A stretch of 64,000 bases of DNA from Anaerotignum propionicum DSM 1682. GTDB lineage: Bacteria > Bacillota > Clostridia > Lachnospirales > Anaerotignaceae. The DNA is taken from the NCBI RefSeq assembly GCF_001561955.1, contig NZ_CP014223.1:434001-498000 (forward strand). Direction: 5' to 3'. Numbering within the stretch: the first letter of the stretch is position 1; each line of letters begins with the position of its first letter. Below the pieces are notes generated by a model. That model was given only the letters and a program-made list of their open reading frames with translations. It was not told where the DNA came from and made no database searches. Shown here piece by piece: positions 1-9,269 of this stretch. The translations under genes and the position numbers were made by a program.

Positions 1-72
1 TTATCAAAAGAAGTTAAACAAAAGAAGCTCTCAGGAGATTCTCTGATGGAAAATGGTTGTCGTCAGAGCTAG
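1..72 (+). CDS. possible 3' end of an upstream gene (partial)
   Basis: Frame 1 is open from the first base to a TAG at 70-72, giving 23 mostly polar and lysine-rich residues. A U-tailed hairpin at 213-242 would suit the end of a transcript entering from the left. So short a stretch can be open by chance and no family can be recognised. Bases 73-212 hold no gene that I can see, only short inverted repeats such as GCATG...CATGC near 120-140. Confidence 0.25.
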   Translation, partial: LSKEVKQKKLSGDSLMENGCRQS

Positions 73-212
73 CCATTTGGTTTAATACAAACCTCGGTGA
101 TACTTGCTCATTTGATAGGCATGTTTGGTAAGCATGCAAAGAAAAAGTTCTATGAAACAGATTTTATGGTGTTATTATGAATTCAGAAGGATTTCACTTT
201 ATTTAATAGCAA

Positions 213-242
213 AAGTGTCGACATAGTCGACACTTCTTTTCT
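213..242 (+). terminator. rho-independent terminator
   Basis: A perfect 10-bp stem (AAGTGTCGAC, loop ATA, GTCGACACTT) is followed by CTTTTCT. It would end transcription entering from the left edge, before the yfmF promoter. Confidence 0.75.
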
Positions 243-282
243 ATTAAGAGTGGTCTGATATTTGAGGTTGCTTCTGGACAGA

Positions 283-311
283 TTGCATGTTTAATTTTAA
301 AAAAATAAAAT
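283..311 (+). promoter_or_regulatory. candidate sigma-A promoter of yfmF-yfmH
   Basis: TTGCAT at 283-288 and TAAAAT at 306-311 are separated by 17 bases, after the upstream terminator and about 130 bases before the yfmF start. The surroundings are very AT-rich, so chance matches are possible. Confidence 0.45.
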
Positions 312-438
312 GTGAAAATCTTAGAATAATAAATTGGTAAAAATTCATATCTCACGAATAAGAAATCTGAACTTGCATAGAGTTTTTTTTACTTCTTTGG
401 GAAACAATAATCCAAAATGAAGTAAATGAGGTGATAAA

Positions 439-1698
439 ATGTATTCCTTGGAGAGAAATACGCCAAGATGCAGAATTTTTTGGTTGGATGGCAAAAAGTT
501 TAAAACGAATTTGTTTTTACTTTTTTTTGAGTTACCTTTAAGACGTGAAACTGCCACAAAAACTGCATTGTTGGCAGAGGTATTACGAGAGGGCAGCAAG
601 GCTTATCCTGATGCTCGCAGAATTGCTACTGCTGCAGAAGAAATGTATGGTGCTCTGTGGGATATTTCTATTGTGAAAAAAGGGGAAAAACAGCTTTTGG
701 TTTTTTCATTGGAAACGGCAAAGGCAGTTGATACAGAGGAGTCAATTGGATTTTTAAAGGCACTTTCATCAGAACCCCTAGTGGATCATCTTGGGTTCCC
801 CGAAGCCGTTGTAAATCGGCGGAAGGAAATAATGGCGAGAAAGTTGGCAGCACTAAAAGATGACAAACAAGACTACGCCCGCAGACGATGCCTACAAGAG
901 GCGGCAAAGGGAACACCTCTTGAAATCTCTGCTGATGGTTATGAAGAAGATTTGGATGAAATTGATGGGAAAACACTATATGATTATTATTGCAAAATCA
1001 TAGAGCATGCACCAGTCAAAATATTCTTTTGCGGTGATGAGGGAGAAAAAAGGAAGCTGACTGTTTTTCGTAAAATTTTTCAAGGTGGAGAGCCTTTGGA
1101 AAGCTTAAGAGAGGTAGAACAGTCCACTAGGCAGGAGCCTGTTTTTGTAAGAGAGAATACACCAATGGAGCAGGCAAGACTTTTATTGGCCTTCGATACC
1201 AAGGCAGAATGGGGCAAGCGAAGTTATGGCACAATGCTGGTACTGAATCAGCTATTTGGCGGGGATCCTGACTCATTGCTTTTTCAAAACCTAAGAGAGC
1301 GGGATGGCCTTTGTTATGACATTAAATCTTTTTCTTATCCTTTAACGGGGCTTTTGTTTGTGCAAACAGGAATTAATGTGCAGGATGCTAAAAAGTCTGC
1401 AAAGGGAATTCTCCACGAGTTGGAAAAACTTGGACAAGATGTTGTGGAAGAGAAAAAGTTAGAGCAGGCAAAGACTGCATTATTAAGGCAGTATCGTACT
1501 ATTGCGGATCAGCCTTGGGCAATGGCGGATTTTTCTGTGGAGCAGGTTTTGGGTGAAGGAGAGCGGGGACTTGAACCGTTTTTGCGCCGTATTCGAAATG
1601 TTACTGCGGAAGAGGTAAGTCGTATGGCAAACAAAGCCGTATTGAAAGCCATTTATTTGTTAAGCGGTCAGGAGGTGGCAAAAGATGAGGGAAAATGA
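439..1698 (+). CDS. yfmF: M16-like peptidase homologue YfmF (EF-P modification-associated)
   Basis: This 419-residue protein resembles the M16 family protein called YfmF/YmfF, linked in Bacillus to the aminopentanol modification of elongation factor P. The N-terminal half lacks the inverted zinc motif HxxEH, so it is probably the non-catalytic partner. The C-terminal half keeps the R...Y substrate-binding pair in RERDGLCYD (about residues 290-298), as expected for the inactive subunit of an M16B pair. The ATG follows a GAGGTG site with good spacing. The end overlaps yfmH by 14 bases, implying translational coupling and complex formation. No efp gene is in the window, so the EF-P role rests on family knowledge. 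Confidence 0.85.
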   Translation: MYSLERNTPRCRIFWLDGKKFKTNLFLLFFELPLRRETATKTALLAEVLREGSKAYPDARRIATAAEEMYGALWDISIVKKGEKQLLVFSLETAKAVDTEESIGFLKALSSEPLVDHLGFPEAVVNRRKEIMARKLAALKDDKQDYARRRCLQEAAKGTPLEISADGYEEDLDEIDGKTLYDYYCKIIEHAPVKIFFCGDEGEKRKLTVFRKIFQGGEPLESLREVEQSTRQEPVFVRENTPMEQARLLLAFDTKAEWGKRSYGTMLVLNQLFGGDPDSLLFQNLRERDGLCYDIKSFSYPLTGLLFVQTGINVQDAKKSAKGILHELEKLGQDVVEEKKLEQAKTALLRQYRTIADQPWAMADFSVEQVLGEGERGLEPFLRRIRNVTAEEVSRMANKAVLKAIYLLSGQEVAKDEGK

Positions 1699-2932
1699 TA
1701 AAGATAAAAACGGGACAGCTTGGGCAAAAACATCCTCTGGAATGGATTGCTATTTTTTTCCTATGCCGGATTATGAAGAGAAAATGGCGGCAATTGTGGT
1801 GAAAGCGGGTTCCAATTTTTTAGCCTGCAATGCAAAAAATCAAGAAAAGCCATTGCATTTTCCTGAAGGAACGGCACATTTTATTGAACATAGGTTGTTT
1901 CGCCAAAAATGGGGAGATGCTTTTTCAACCTTTAGTAAACAGGGTGCTTCTGCCAATGCTTTTACCGATGCTGAGAAAACAGTTTATTATTTTAGTTGCC
2001 AGGAGAACTTCTTCGAAAACTTAAGGTTGTTACTCAGCTTTGTACAAAACCCTTATTTTTTAGAAGAAGAAACAGAGCAGGAAAAAAGTATCATACAAAG
2101 TGAGATTACCATGTATGACGATAACCCTGATTGGCGGGTATATTATCAGCTATTGCAGGCTATGTATCACCATCATCCCATTCGCATTCCCATCGCCGGA
2201 GATGCAAAGGCAATGCAAAAAATTGACCATCGTGTGTTACAGCAGGCCTATGATTTTATGTATACGCCGGAACGTTTCAGTTTGATTTGCGCCGGTAATA
2301 TTCGGGTGCCGAAAATTGTTGAAGCTGCCGGTATGATGAAAAAGAAAAACCCGGGAGAGAAACCGCTCTTTGAGAGAGAACCGGAGAGTGTGAAAGAAAG
2401 TTATGTGGAAGGAAAGCTGGGCATTAGTCGACCAATTTTTCAGATTGGTTTTAAAATGACACCTGTAGAGAGGGAACCGATAAAACAGCGTATTTTAATG
2501 AGTATTTTGCTGGAGGTTTTAGCCGGTGAAAGCAGCGCTTTTTATCAGGAGGCATATTATAAAAAATACTTGGATGAGCCCCTAGGGAATGCATATTTCA
2601 ACGGTGAAGGTTATGCCTTTTGCGCTTTCTCCGGCGTGGGTGAAAGAGGAAAAGAAGTGAGTGAACTTCTTTTGAAGCATTTGGAGACCCTTTGCCAAGA
2701 AGGAATTTCGGAAGAGGATTTCCGTAGAATTTGCAAAAAGCAAATTGGTCGCTTTATTCGTCGAGGCCAGTCGGTATCTGGCATGGTGCTGGGGCAAATT
2801 GAGTGGGCTATGGCGGATTGTTCGGCTGGACAAGTGTTCCGTTATTTAAAAACGGTGCAAAAGAGTGAGGCTGAACAGCTTCTATGTAAGGCCTTTGCAA
2901 AAGACAAGTTGGTTCTTTCCGTAATACGGTAA
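1685..2932 (+). CDS. yfmH: M16 zinc peptidase YfmH (EF-P modification-associated)
   Basis: This is the catalytic-looking member of the pair, 415 residues. The inverted zinc motif HFIEH lies near residue 62 in GTAHFIEHRLF, and the downstream acidic ligand region (EQEKSIIQSEITM) is present near residue 135. M16B enzymes act as heterodimers of an HxxEH subunit and an R/Y subunit, which fits the 14-base overlap with yfmF. The start sits inside the end of yfmF behind GGAGGTGGC. A terminator at 3010-3040 closes the two-gene operon. The EF-P link is known for the Bacillus homologues and only inferred here. Confidence 0.87.
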   Translation: MRENDKDKNGTAWAKTSSGMDCYFFPMPDYEEKMAAIVVKAGSNFLACNAKNQEKPLHFPEGTAHFIEHRLFRQKWGDAFSTFSKQGASANAFTDAEKTVYYFSCQENFFENLRLLLSFVQNPYFLEEETEQEKSIIQSEITMYDDNPDWRVYYQLLQAMYHHHPIRIPIAGDAKAMQKIDHRVLQQAYDFMYTPERFSLICAGNIRVPKIVEAAGMMKKKNPGEKPLFEREPESVKESYVEGKLGISRPIFQIGFKMTPVEREPIKQRILMSILLEVLAGESSAFYQEAYYKKYLDEPLGNAYFNGEGYAFCAFSGVGERGKEVSELLLKHLETLCQEGISEEDFRRICKKQIGRFIRRGQSVSGMVLGQIEWAMADCSAGQVFRYLKTVQKSEAEQLLCKAFAKDKLVLSVIR

Positions 2933-3009
2933 GAAGGAAAAATACTTCAAATATGGGAGAAAGCTTAAAGAACTGCCCTTTTTTCAAAGGAAGTTATTAT
3001 CATCCGAAA

Positions 3010-3040
3010 CACAGAAGCCACTGAGACTTCTGTGTTTTTT
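3010..3040 (+). terminator. terminator of yfmF-yfmH
   Basis: CACAGAAG and CTTCTGTG form an 8-bp stem followed by seven T residues. The rest of the 2933-3349 gap is AT-rich; it contains a TATAAT at 3243-3248 that may be the -10 element of lgt, but no convincing -35. Confidence 0.8.
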
Positions 3041-3349
3041 ATGGTTATTATATATATAACTACATACAATCTATTGTACTTGTGTGGGATTGCATTTTAG
3101 GCAGGATATATGGTTTTATGAAAGAATTCTTGAGTTACGGGGCTCAATGTGGTATGATTTTTTCTAAACGGGTCAATAAGTAATACATATAGTAGAAAAT
3201 TCACCGTTATGTTTTCATTTCAGAAAACCTTGTATATCACTACTATAATAATGAGAAGAAATGGTTAAAATGATATAAAAGGCGTATTGTTTTTGTTGAC
3301 AAACAATGATATATATTTTATTGGTAGAAAGAGAAAGGTAGGTTGGCTT

Positions 3350-4255
3350 ATGCCTGAAATATGGTTCCCTCATTTGGGGATAGAAATAAATCACCTAAAC
3401 AGAGTTGCATTTACAATTTTCGGAAAAGAGGTTTACTGGTACGGAATATTTATTGGCACAGCAGTTTTATTAGGGCTGTTACTAGCCATGCATGAAGCAA
3501 AAAGAACGGGTCAGGACCCCGATACCTATTTGGATTTTGCCCTATATGCATTGGTTTTCGCTATTATTTGTGCAAGATTATATTACGTTGCTTTTTCTTG
3601 GGATAACTACAAGGATAACCTTATAAAGATTTTTGCCACACGGGAGGGCGGTCTTGCTATTTACGGTGGGGTTATCGGCGGCGTATTAACAGCGTTAGTG
3701 TATTCCAAAATTAAAAAAATTAATTTTTGGCAGTTAGCGGATACTGCTGCGCCAAGCTTGGTTTTAGGGCAGGTATTGGGGCGTTGGGGAAATTTTTTCA
3801 ACCGCGAGGCCTTCGGTGATTTTACTAACAATTTATTTGCAATGCGCTATCAGCTTTCTCAGGTACGCCTTGGAGATATTTCAGATAACACATTGAGCCA
3901 ATTACAAATGGTGAATGGTGTTGAATATATTCAGGTGCATCCAACTTTTTTGTATGAGTCTTTATGGAATTTAGGGGTGCTTGCCCTATTGATTTTTGTA
4001 AGCCGCAGGAAGAAATTTCACGGTGAAATAGCTGGGTTGTACTTCCTTGGCTATGGCCTGGGCAGAGTTTGGATTGAAGGGTTGCGTACGGATCAGTTGA
4101 GATGGGGTGGGTTTGCCGTTTCTCAGGTGCTATCCGCAATATTTATTGTGGCGGCGGCAGCTTTTTTGGTATGGAAGGGGCGGCAGGAAAAGCTTGTACT
4201 CAAATCTATGGAAGGCGAAAACTCTGTGGAGAATGAGGAAAAGCAAGAGGATTAA
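3350..4255 (+). CDS. lgt: prolipoprotein diacylglyceryl transferase
   Basis: Lgt moves diacylglycerol from phosphatidylglycerol to the lipobox cysteine of prelipoproteins at the membrane, the first step of lipoprotein maturation. The 301-residue protein has several hydrophobic segments and the family hallmarks: LAIYGGVIGG near residue 100, and GRWGNFFNREAFG near 145 matching the Lgt signature GRxGNFxNxE. HPTFLYESLWN follows near 200. I start at ATG 3350, behind AAAGGTAGG; an in-frame TTG at 3287 would add 21 atypical residues without a ribosome site. Several lipobox proteins in this window (13.5 kb, 30.8 kb, 10.3 kb) are predicted substrates. Confidence 0.95.
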   Translation: MPEIWFPHLGIEINHLNRVAFTIFGKEVYWYGIFIGTAVLLGLLLAMHEAKRTGQDPDTYLDFALYALVFAIICARLYYVAFSWDNYKDNLIKIFATREGGLAIYGGVIGGVLTALVYSKIKKINFWQLADTAAPSLVLGQVLGRWGNFFNREAFGDFTNNLFAMRYQLSQVRLGDISDNTLSQLQMVNGVEYIQVHPTFLYESLWNLGVLALLIFVSRRKKFHGEIAGLYFLGYGLGRVWIEGLRTDQLRWGGFAVSQVLSAIFIVAAAAFLVWKGRQEKLVLKSMEGENSVENEEKQED

Positions 4256-4301
4256 TCGTTTATTTTACTTTGAATTGATTGAATAACTTTTAGGAATGCT
4301 G

Positions 4302-4457
4302 GAAAACCTTGGTTTTCAAGTGGAACCACAAAGGAGGACAAAGTCCCTTTTTGGTGCAGAGCCATTACAATATGAATTTCAGAGAATATCTCTTGGAATT
4401 TTAGCATCCTAGATACGCTAGATGTTGGACTTTTGCCTCTGGAGTCTTAGACAGAGG
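4302..4457 (+). promoter_or_regulatory. structured leader upstream of the ABC-F gene
   Basis: Between lgt and the ABC-F gene lie four successive hairpins: GAAAACC/GGTTTTC (4302-4317), a terminator-like AAAGG(a)GGAC/GTCCCTTTTT (4330-4352), a CATC-TAG/CTA-GATG hairpin (4404-4423), and CCTCTG/CAGAGG with an inner TCT/AGA (4436-4457). The second may simply end lgt. Alternatively the set could form an attenuator for the ATPase. No known riboswitch class is recognised. Confidence 0.4.
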
Positions 4458-4479
4458 TTTACATATTGGAGGAAGCAAA

Positions 4480-6387
4480 ATGGTTTTATTGACTGCAGAG
4501 CACATTCGTAAAAGCTACGGAACAAGGGTTATTTTTGATGACATTTCATTTAGTATCCATGAAGGGGATAAGATTGGCGTTATTGGTGTCAATGGTGCGG
4601 GAAAATCCACATTGTTAAAAATTGTGGCAGGTGTTGGACACGCAGATAGTGGTGAAGTGATTACCATGAACGGAATGAGAATTGCATATCTTTCTCAAAA
4701 TCCTGAGTTTATGCAGGGAACTACTATTTTACAGCATGTTTTTGCGGGTGATAATCCAAAGCTTTCCTTGGTCAGGGAATACGAGGAGACCTTAGAGCAG
4801 TTGAATGCAAATCCCCAGGATAAAAACATGGCAACATTGTCTGCAAGGCTGACAGAGGAAATGGATAAGGCTGAGGCATGGTCTTTGGAAAGCGAAGCCA
4901 AGAATATTTTGACCCGTCTTGGAATTTTAGATTTTGGGCAAAAAGTGGATACCCTTTCGGGAGGACAGAAGAAAAGAGTGGCGTTGGCAGCGGCATTGAT
5001 TGCACCGGTAGAGCTATTGATATTGGACGAGCCAACCAATCATATTGACCATGACACAGTGGAGTGGCTGGAGAAGCATTTGGAGAAATACGCAAAAGCT
5101 TTGCTGATGGTAACCCATGATAGATATTTTTTAGATCGTGTTGCCAATCGGACGCTGGAGTTGGATAAAGGACAGCTTTATTCTTATCAAGGCAATTATA
5201 CCAAATTTTTAGAACTGAAAGCAGAGCGAGAAGAGCTTGAGTCTGCAGGGGAGCGAAAGCGTCAAAACTTTTTACGTAGTGAGCTGGAATGGGTATGCCG
5301 AGGTGCCCAAGCAAGGTCAACAAAGCAAAAGGCAAGGTTACAGCGTTTTGATGAAGTATCTGCAATAAAGGCGCCGGAGGAAAAGCAGAACGTTTCTCTA
5401 TCCTCTATTGGCAGTCGCTTAGGAAAAAAGACTATTGAACTGGAAAATATCTCTAAGGCATATGATGGGAAAGTTTATATTAAGGACTTCAGCTATATTG
5501 TCCTTCGGGATGACCGTATTGGTATTACGGGAGACAACGGTTGTGGTAAAACTACATTATTAAAGATAATGATAGGGAAGCTTAAACCAGACAGCGGCAT
5601 GGTTCAGAGAGGGGAGACTGTAAAAATCGGTATTTTCTCTCAAGAGAATGAAGGTATGGATGAGTCCGTGAAGGTTTTGGATTATATTCGTGAGGTGGCG
5701 GAGTATATCCCGACAGGGGACGGAAGAATCAGTGCGTCTCAAATGCTCGAAAAATTCTTATTTCCTGCGGATATGCAAAGAGGACCCATTTCCATGCTTT
5801 CCGGCGGGGAAAAAAGAAGGCTTTATCTTGCAAGGGTTTTAATGGGTGCACCCAACATTCTTTTTTTGGATGAGCCAACCAATGACTTGGATTTGGAAAC
5901 CCTAATGATTTTAGAGGAATATTTGCAAGATTTTCAGGGAGCAGTTATTGCTGTATCCCATGACAGATATTTTTTGGATAAAACGGTGAATCGTATTTTT
6001 GCTTTCCTTGGTGATGGCAGAATTAAGCAATATGAAGGGGGTTATTCCGACTTCAAGGCGGCGAAAGAAAAAGAAGCGCCCAGTACAGTGGAGTTGGCTA
6101 AACCTCAAAAAGTAGAAGCTGTGAAAGAAAAAAGTCCTGTCACAAAGATGAGCTATAAAGACCAACGTGAATATGATACCATAGGGGTTGAAATAGCAAA
6201 AATAGAAGAGAAAATTTGGTTAATGAATAAAGCAATGGAAGGCTGTACCACAGATTATACAGAGCTGCAAAGGCTATCTCAGGAAAAAGAAGAGTTAGAG
6301 CTTAAGTTGGAAAGCAGAATGGAGCGCTGGATGGAACTGACAGAATTGGCGGAGGAAATAGAGAAAAATCGCGGAGAACGAGGCTAA
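4480..6387 (+). CDS. ABC-F family ATPase, Uup/YfmR type
   Basis: This 635-residue protein carries two fused nucleotide-binding domains and no membrane segment, as in ABC-F translation factors that act at the ribosomal E site. Domain 1 has Walker A GVNGAGKST (about 36-44), signature LSGGQKKR (about 152) and Walker B LLILDEPTN. Domain 2 has GDNGCGKTT (about 350), LSGGEKRR (about 440) and ILFLDEPTND. A charged linker of about 80 residues joins them. The C-terminus (about 555-635) is a predicted coiled coil, the Uup-type domain that distinguishes it from EttA. An ATG follows GGAGGAAGCAAA. Antibiotic-resistance ABC-F proteins usually lack this tail, so a housekeeping role is likelier. Confidence 0.9.
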   Translation: MVLLTAEHIRKSYGTRVIFDDISFSIHEGDKIGVIGVNGAGKSTLLKIVAGVGHADSGEVITMNGMRIAYLSQNPEFMQGTTILQHVFAGDNPKLSLVREYEETLEQLNANPQDKNMATLSARLTEEMDKAEAWSLESEAKNILTRLGILDFGQKVDTLSGGQKKRVALAAALIAPVELLILDEPTNHIDHDTVEWLEKHLEKYAKALLMVTHDRYFLDRVANRTLELDKGQLYSYQGNYTKFLELKAEREELESAGERKRQNFLRSELEWVCRGAQARSTKQKARLQRFDEVSAIKAPEEKQNVSLSSIGSRLGKKTIELENISKAYDGKVYIKDFSYIVLRDDRIGITGDNGCGKTTLLKIMIGKLKPDSGMVQRGETVKIGIFSQENEGMDESVKVLDYIREVAEYIPTGDGRISASQMLEKFLFPADMQRGPISMLSGGEKRRLYLARVLMGAPNILFLDEPTNDLDLETLMILEEYLQDFQGAVIAVSHDRYFLDKTVNRIFAFLGDGRIKQYEGGYSDFKAAKEKEAPSTVELAKPQKVEAVKEKSPVTKMSYKDQREYDTIGVEIAKIEEKIWLMNKAMEGCTTDYTELQRLSQEKEELELKLESRMERWMELTELAEEIEKNRGERG

Positions 6388-6484
6388 ACTATATTTTCCT
6401 CTGGACGCCAGATGGGTTTTGTGGTATTTTGAGTTATAAAAATGTGATAATTCGTTTATTGTTTTGAAATGGAGTGTGATTTTA

Positions 6485-7753
6485 GTGGACGGTGCCAGTC
6501 CGTACCTGATAGGGCTTTTGATTTTTTTAGTTTGCTGTTCTGCATTTTTTTCTGCCTCTGAAACGGCGTTAACCTCTTTGAGCAGGATTCGTCTTCGTAA
6601 TATGGTGGAGGAAAAAATAAAGAACGCTGACAAAATCAGCAGACTTTTGGATGATCCCAATCGATTGCTTAGCTCTATCCTTGTAGGCAACAACTTGGTA
6701 AACAATGGTGCATCTGCCTTGACAACTGCTTTGGCAATTCAGGTGTTTCACGGAGATGCAGGCAGTGGTGCCACTGTTGCGACGGCATTTATTACGATTG
6801 TTATTTTGATTTTCGGAGAAATTACCCCTAAAACCATTGCGGCGCAGCAGGCCGAAAAGATAGCTTTGCTTGTGGTTAATGTGATTGCTGTGGTTGTTTT
6901 CGTTTTACGCCCTGTGGTTGTGGTGCTAACTGCGGTAACCAGTTCGTTGACCCGTTTGTTTGGGCATAATCCTGATGAAAAGCTTCCTACGATTACAGAG
7001 GCTGAACTGAAAACTATTGTGAATGTCAGCCACGAAGAGGGTGTTTTGGAGTCAGAGGAAAGAATCATGATTAACAACATATTTAACTTTGGGGATGCTA
7101 AGGCAAAAGACGTTATGACCCCAAGAACAGATATGGTAAGTGTTTCTTGTGATGTAAGCTATGAGGAATTTGTTGCATTGGTAAATGAAGAAGGCTTTTC
7201 CCGTTTCCCTGTTTATGACGAGGATATTGATGATATTGTGGGAATTCTTTATGTAAAGGATGTTTTTTTTGTAGACAAAAATGAGTTTTGTGCAGAAAAA
7301 TATTTGAGAGAGCCTTATTTCACATATGAAACGAAACCTGTTGCAGAGCTTTTTGCAGAGATGCGCCAAAATCATCTGGCAGTTGCCATTGTTTTGGATG
7401 AATACGGCGGGACCTCCGGCCTAGCAACCATGGAAGATATTATAGAAGAAATTATGGGCGAAATTGCTGATGAATATGATGACGAGCAGGATGAAATTGA
7501 GGTCATTAAAGAGGATGAATTTGTGGTGGACGGAGGTACTCGCTTAGAAGAATTCAACAAAATGGTGGGTAGCCGCCTAGAGTCCGATGAGGTGGATACC
7601 ATAGCCGGATATGTGTTGATGATACTAGGCAATTTCCCAGAAGGTGGAGAGATTTTGGAGTCCGATGGCTTAAAGTTTGTTGTGGAAGAAATGGATAAAA
7701 ACAGAATTTCCAAATTGCGTGTTTATATAAACCAAACCCCTGAATTAGAGTAA
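6485..7753 (+). CDS. CNNM/HlyC-type membrane protein with CBS domains
   Basis: The domain order is a DUF21/CNNM transmembrane domain (about residues 1-180, four hydrophobic segments), a CBS pair (MTPRTDMVSV near 208 onward) and a C-terminal CorC_HlyC domain. Such proteins (YrkA, CorC/TlyC, called hemolysin in older annotation) are implicated in magnesium or cobalt homeostasis; haemolysis is unlikely. The acidic stretch DEYDDEQDEIEVI joins the CBS and C-terminal domains. GTG at 6485 sits ten bases behind GGAG and is preferred to a TTG at 6464 seven codons upstream. It may share a transcript with the ABC-F gene, as no strong terminator separates them. Confidence 0.87.
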   Translation: MDGASPYLIGLLIFLVCCSAFFSASETALTSLSRIRLRNMVEEKIKNADKISRLLDDPNRLLSSILVGNNLVNNGASALTTALAIQVFHGDAGSGATVATAFITIVILIFGEITPKTIAAQQAEKIALLVVNVIAVVVFVLRPVVVVLTAVTSSLTRLFGHNPDEKLPTITEAELKTIVNVSHEEGVLESEERIMINNIFNFGDAKAKDVMTPRTDMVSVSCDVSYEEFVALVNEEGFSRFPVYDEDIDDIVGILYVKDVFFVDKNEFCAEKYLREPYFTYETKPVAELFAEMRQNHLAVAIVLDEYGGTSGLATMEDIIEEIMGEIADEYDDEQDEIEVIKEDEFVVDGGTRLEEFNKMVGSRLESDEVDTIAGYVLMILGNFPEGGEILESDGLKFVVEEMDKNRISKLRVYINQTPELE

Positions 7754-7786
7754 TTAACTTAAGAAGCAATGGTTTAACTTCAATCA

Positions 7787-7826
7787 TAAAAAAGCGGTAA
7801 CCCACTGGGTCATCGCTTTTCTTTTT
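7787..7826 (+). terminator. terminator of the CNNM gene
   Basis: AAAAGCG pairs with CGCTTTT around an inner ACCCA/TGGGT, followed by CTTTTT. The A-rich 5' side could also serve the convergent sleL gene. Confidence 0.75.
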
Positions 7827-7892
7827 AAAGAATTAGATGAATTTTGCTTAAAGAATTCAGGACAAGGGTGCTGTGGTATAAAACAAGCAGCT

Positions 7893-9179
7893 TTAGATTC
7901 CAAATTTGTTGATATCATATACGTTTGAGATTAGCATCCAATTTTGTATAAAGGGACGCATAAGATTCCAGTAACCTACTCCGCTAAAGCCATATTCTGT
8001 AACGGTACGCAATTTTGCATCAATGCTTCTTGCATCCTCGAACCATACAACGTGGGCACTACCGTCTTCACTGGTATAAAAGAAATAGGGACTTTGAGCA
8101 ATTTCATCAAAGAGAATCTCCGCGCGGATATCCATAGCCATTTGTACGGCCTCTTGATTTCCTACGGTTACTGCTCTGCCTTCGCCCATAGTAAAGGGCA
8201 GCGTCCAATCATAGCCGTAATTGGGTATACCCATGATGATTTTTTCCGGAGGAATTTCCTGAACGGCATAATCTAAGACCTCTTTCACCTTATTTAATGG
8301 AGCTACAGCCATAGGCGGACCGTAGGCATATCCCCACTCGTAGGTCATCAGCAATACATAATTTGCAATTTCTCCGATTCGTTTATAATCATGGGCTGCA
8401 TAAAGAAGCCCAGGCTGTGTTGAGGAAGTTTTTGGTGCAAGGGCAACAAAAACCCGAAATCCTACTTCATTCATAGCTGTTTGCAATTCAGAAAGAAAGG
8501 TAATAAAGGCCTCTTTATCTGTGGGCAGAACAAACTCGAAATCTACATCTATGCCAAAATAGGACTTTTGCCCCATTACAACCATAAGATTATAGATAAG
8601 ATTTGCCCTTGCTTCGGGGTTATTTACCATTTCTGATATGAGCTGATTGCTGAATTTTCCGTTTTCATCTAAGGGTGTTAAAACTAAAATGGGCGCTGCA
8701 CCAAAGGCTCTTGCGGCCAAAATTAAGTTCATATCATCTGGAGGTATCAGTTCCCCATCGGCATGAAAACCATAGGAGAAGACAGAGAGAAACGACAAAT
8801 AAGGCACGGTTTGGTTCAATAGAGTCTCATTTATGTAGGGATACGCATACCCATTCACCAGATATTCCTCTTGAGGGGGTTCCTTAAAAGAGATGATTAT
8901 GGTTTGGCCCGGATAAATCGTGTCTGTTATGGCAAGCTGTGGATTGTTTTGCAGCAACACGTTTGGTGAAACACCAAACCTTTCAGCAATGATAAATATG
9001 CTATCCCCGGGTACCACCTGATAGGTCACATCCGGTTCTAAAATCAGAAGAGCTTGCCCCAAAGTTAATAGGTTCGGATTGGCTATTCCGTTATTCTCCA
9101 TAATCAGCCTTACACTTACGTTATATTGCTCTGCGATAGAATAAATTGTGTCACCGGCACTTACAACATGGATTGTCAT
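7893..9179 (-). CDS. sleL: LysM-GH18 spore-type N-acetylglucosaminidase (SleL/YaaH-like)
   Basis: Two LysM peptidoglycan-binding domains (about residues 2-47 and 52-98) precede a GH18 glycosidase domain (about 105-425). The catalytic DxDxE motif is intact in FGIDVDFEF near residue 200, with the Glu as acid/base. No signal peptide is visible, which is typical of SleL/YaaH proteins deposited in spores by the mother cell. SleL cleaves muramic-delta-lactam cortex fragments during germination. The ATG follows GGAGGTGGGCTG. Its 5' neighbour terminates just upstream, so it has its own promoter, but I could not identify a sporulation-sigma site with confidence. The exact substrate is inferred. Confidence 0.88.
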   Translation of the reverse strand: MTIHVVSAGDTIYSIAEQYNVSVRLIMENNGIANPNLLTLGQALLILEPDVTYQVVPGDSIFIIAERFGVSPNVLLQNNPQLAITDTIYPGQTIIISFKEPPQEEYLVNGYAYPYINETLLNQTVPYLSFLSVFSYGFHADGELIPPDDMNLILAARAFGAAPILVLTPLDENGKFSNQLISEMVNNPEARANLIYNLMVVMGQKSYFGIDVDFEFVLPTDKEAFITFLSELQTAMNEVGFRVFVALAPKTSSTQPGLLYAAHDYKRIGEIANYVLLMTYEWGYAYGPPMAVAPLNKVKEVLDYAVQEIPPEKIIMGIPNYGYDWTLPFTMGEGRAVTVGNQEAVQMAMDIRAEILFDEIAQSPYFFYTSEDGSAHVVWFEDARSIDAKLRTVTEYGFSGVGYWNLMRPFIQNWMLISNVYDINKFGI

Positions 9180-9215
9180 CAGCCCACCTCCGCTAATAGT
9201 TTATGCAGTAAATTC

Positions 9216-9249
9216 AAAAAAAAGAACGCATTCATAAAATGCGTTCTTG
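9216..9249 (-). terminator. terminator of the TlpA-like lipoprotein gene
   Basis: Read on the minus strand, AAGAACGCATT and AATGCGTTCTT form a perfect 11-bp stem followed by a run of eight T residues. Confidence 0.9.
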
Positions 9250-9269
9250 ATAGGGAAAGGTACTGCCCT

